A stretch of DNA of 64,000 bases, taken from positions 40,034 through 104,033 of the forward strand of contig CANPXP010000004.1 of NCBI GenBank assembly GCA_947586255.1. Reading direction: 5' to 3'. The notes under the pieces were generated by a model, which was given only the letters and a program-made list of their open reading frames with translations, had not been told where the DNA came from and did no database searches. The position numbers and the translations under genes are program-made. Shown here piece after piece: positions 63,612-64,000 of this stretch; position 1 is the stretch's first letter, and every line of letters begins with the position of its first letter. Origin of the DNA: an uncultured Lachnospiraceae bacterium (GTDB lineage: Bacteria; Bacillota; Clostridia; Lachnospirales; Lachnospiraceae).

Positions 63612-64000
63612 CTATTTAATCGCTCTTCCATCTCTTCTTCTTACGATCAGCTTGTTGGACGCTTTCTTCTTTTTGCGCGTCTTCAAGCCGAGCGCGGGTT
63701 TACCCCAGGGCGTGCACGGTCCGGGACGACCGATCGGAGCCCTGCCCTCGCCACCGCCGTGCGGATGGTCGTTCGGGTTCATAACGGAACCGCGGACTGT
63801 AGGACGAATACCCATGTGACGTTTGCGGCCTGCGCTGCCGATCTTGATCAGATTGTGGTCCGCATTGCCGACGATACCGATGCTCGCGCGGCATACGAGA
63901 GGAACCATTCTCATCTCGCCGGACGGAAGTCTCAGCGTCGCGTACTTGCCTTCCTTCGCCATAAGCTGCGCGCCGTTGCCGGCGGAACGAACCAGCTGTC
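63612..64000 (-). CDS. rplB: 50S ribosomal protein L2, C-terminal part (cut by window edge)
   Basis: The last 128 codons or so of L2. The track starts at an internal Met (63962), but the frame runs on to the edge as [12 protein letters not shown] before it. Conserved parts: [13 protein letters not shown], the peptidyl-transferase loop [20 protein letters not shown] and [17 protein letters not shown]. Confidence 0.97.
   Translation of the reverse strand, partial: QLVRSAGNGAQLMAKEGKYATLRLPSGEMRMVPLVCRASIGIVGNADHNLIKIGSAGRKRHMGIRPTVRGSVMNPNDHPHGGGEGRAPIGRPGPCTPWGKPALGLKTRKKKKASNKLIVRRRDGRAIK

Noticed and set aside
1-64000. tRNA or rRNA genes
   Set aside because: No cloverleaf sequence with TTCGA-type arms or rRNA segment was noticed on either strand.

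Overview
The window comes from a GC-rich Gram-positive anaerobe of the Clostridia, most like a butyrate-producing Lachnospiraceae. The clearest signs are a complete thl-crt-hbd-bcd-etfB-etfA operon, the S10/spc/alpha ribosomal superoperon in standard Firmicutes order with a zinc-type S14 and a KOW protein between map and infA, a group II ECF module next to truA, several Rpn/BspA-LRR/zinc-ribbon proteins typical of this family, and sigma-A promoters with TTGACA/TATAAT boxes. No species name can be given from the sequence alone.

Layout. 0-1.6 kb: a cut zinc-ribbon gene, an SPFH-SHOCT protein and a TM2 protein. 1.6-4.8 kb: a visibly AT-richer stretch with a leucine-rich-repeat lipoprotein, an Rpn-type nuclease and a MerR regulator; the MerR promoter dyad recurs in front of the lipoprotein. 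4.8-5.7 kb: manganese exporter mntP behind a yybP-ykoY riboswitch whose aptamer and terminator pairings can be read directly. 5.7-12.7 kb: SdpI-like protein, cardiolipin synthase and a five-gene ABC-2 exporter cluster. 12.7-18.9 kb: butyryl-CoA operon. 18.9-26.5 kb: M23 peptidase, hibernation factor, a large polytopic membrane protein, a DnaA-box cluster, an NlpC/P60 hydrolase with a WalR-like box, thioredoxin reductase and an SDR. 26.5-30.1 kb: CotH kinase, DUF4956 and polyphosphate-polymerase-domain genes, next to a 154-bp nested inverted-repeat element. 30.1-31.2 kb: rpsI and rplM. 31.2-42.2 kb: an eight-gene operon (described below). 42.4-45.8 kb: truA and ecfT/A2/A1. 46-50 kb: M15 peptidase, a chemoreceptor and a PocR-domain signalling protein. 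50-64 kb: rplQ back to rplB (cut by the window edge).

The most interesting region is the 31.2-42.2 kb operon. Four of its proteins are membrane-anchored with cytoplasmic Cys4 zinc ribbons at the N-terminus (a Ser/Thr kinase, a WD/TolB-like sensor, a VWA-YARHG protein and a LamG-like protein) and a fifth, soluble one has C-terminal ribbons. They are encoded with a lipoprotein amidase, a double-FHA ABC ATPase and an ABC-2 permease. The set suggests a kinase-controlled envelope complex or exporter, comparable in logic to the mycobacterial PknF/Rv1747 pair. Its only visible promoter has ten G residues inside the -35/-10 spacer, and the WD/TolB-like gene ends at a G8 tract beyond which a 42-codon in-frame tail stands in another frame. 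Both look like slipped-strand phase-variation sites. The operon sits between truA and rplM, genes that are adjacent in many Firmicutes, so it appears to be an inserted module.

Most genes are on the minus strand; plus-strand genes are mntP, the SDR, the M15 peptidase and the PocR protein. No rRNA, tRNA, CRISPR array or complete insertion sequence was found. Starts were moved from the ORF-track value wherever a Shine-Dalgarno site or family alignment pointed to a downstream codon.
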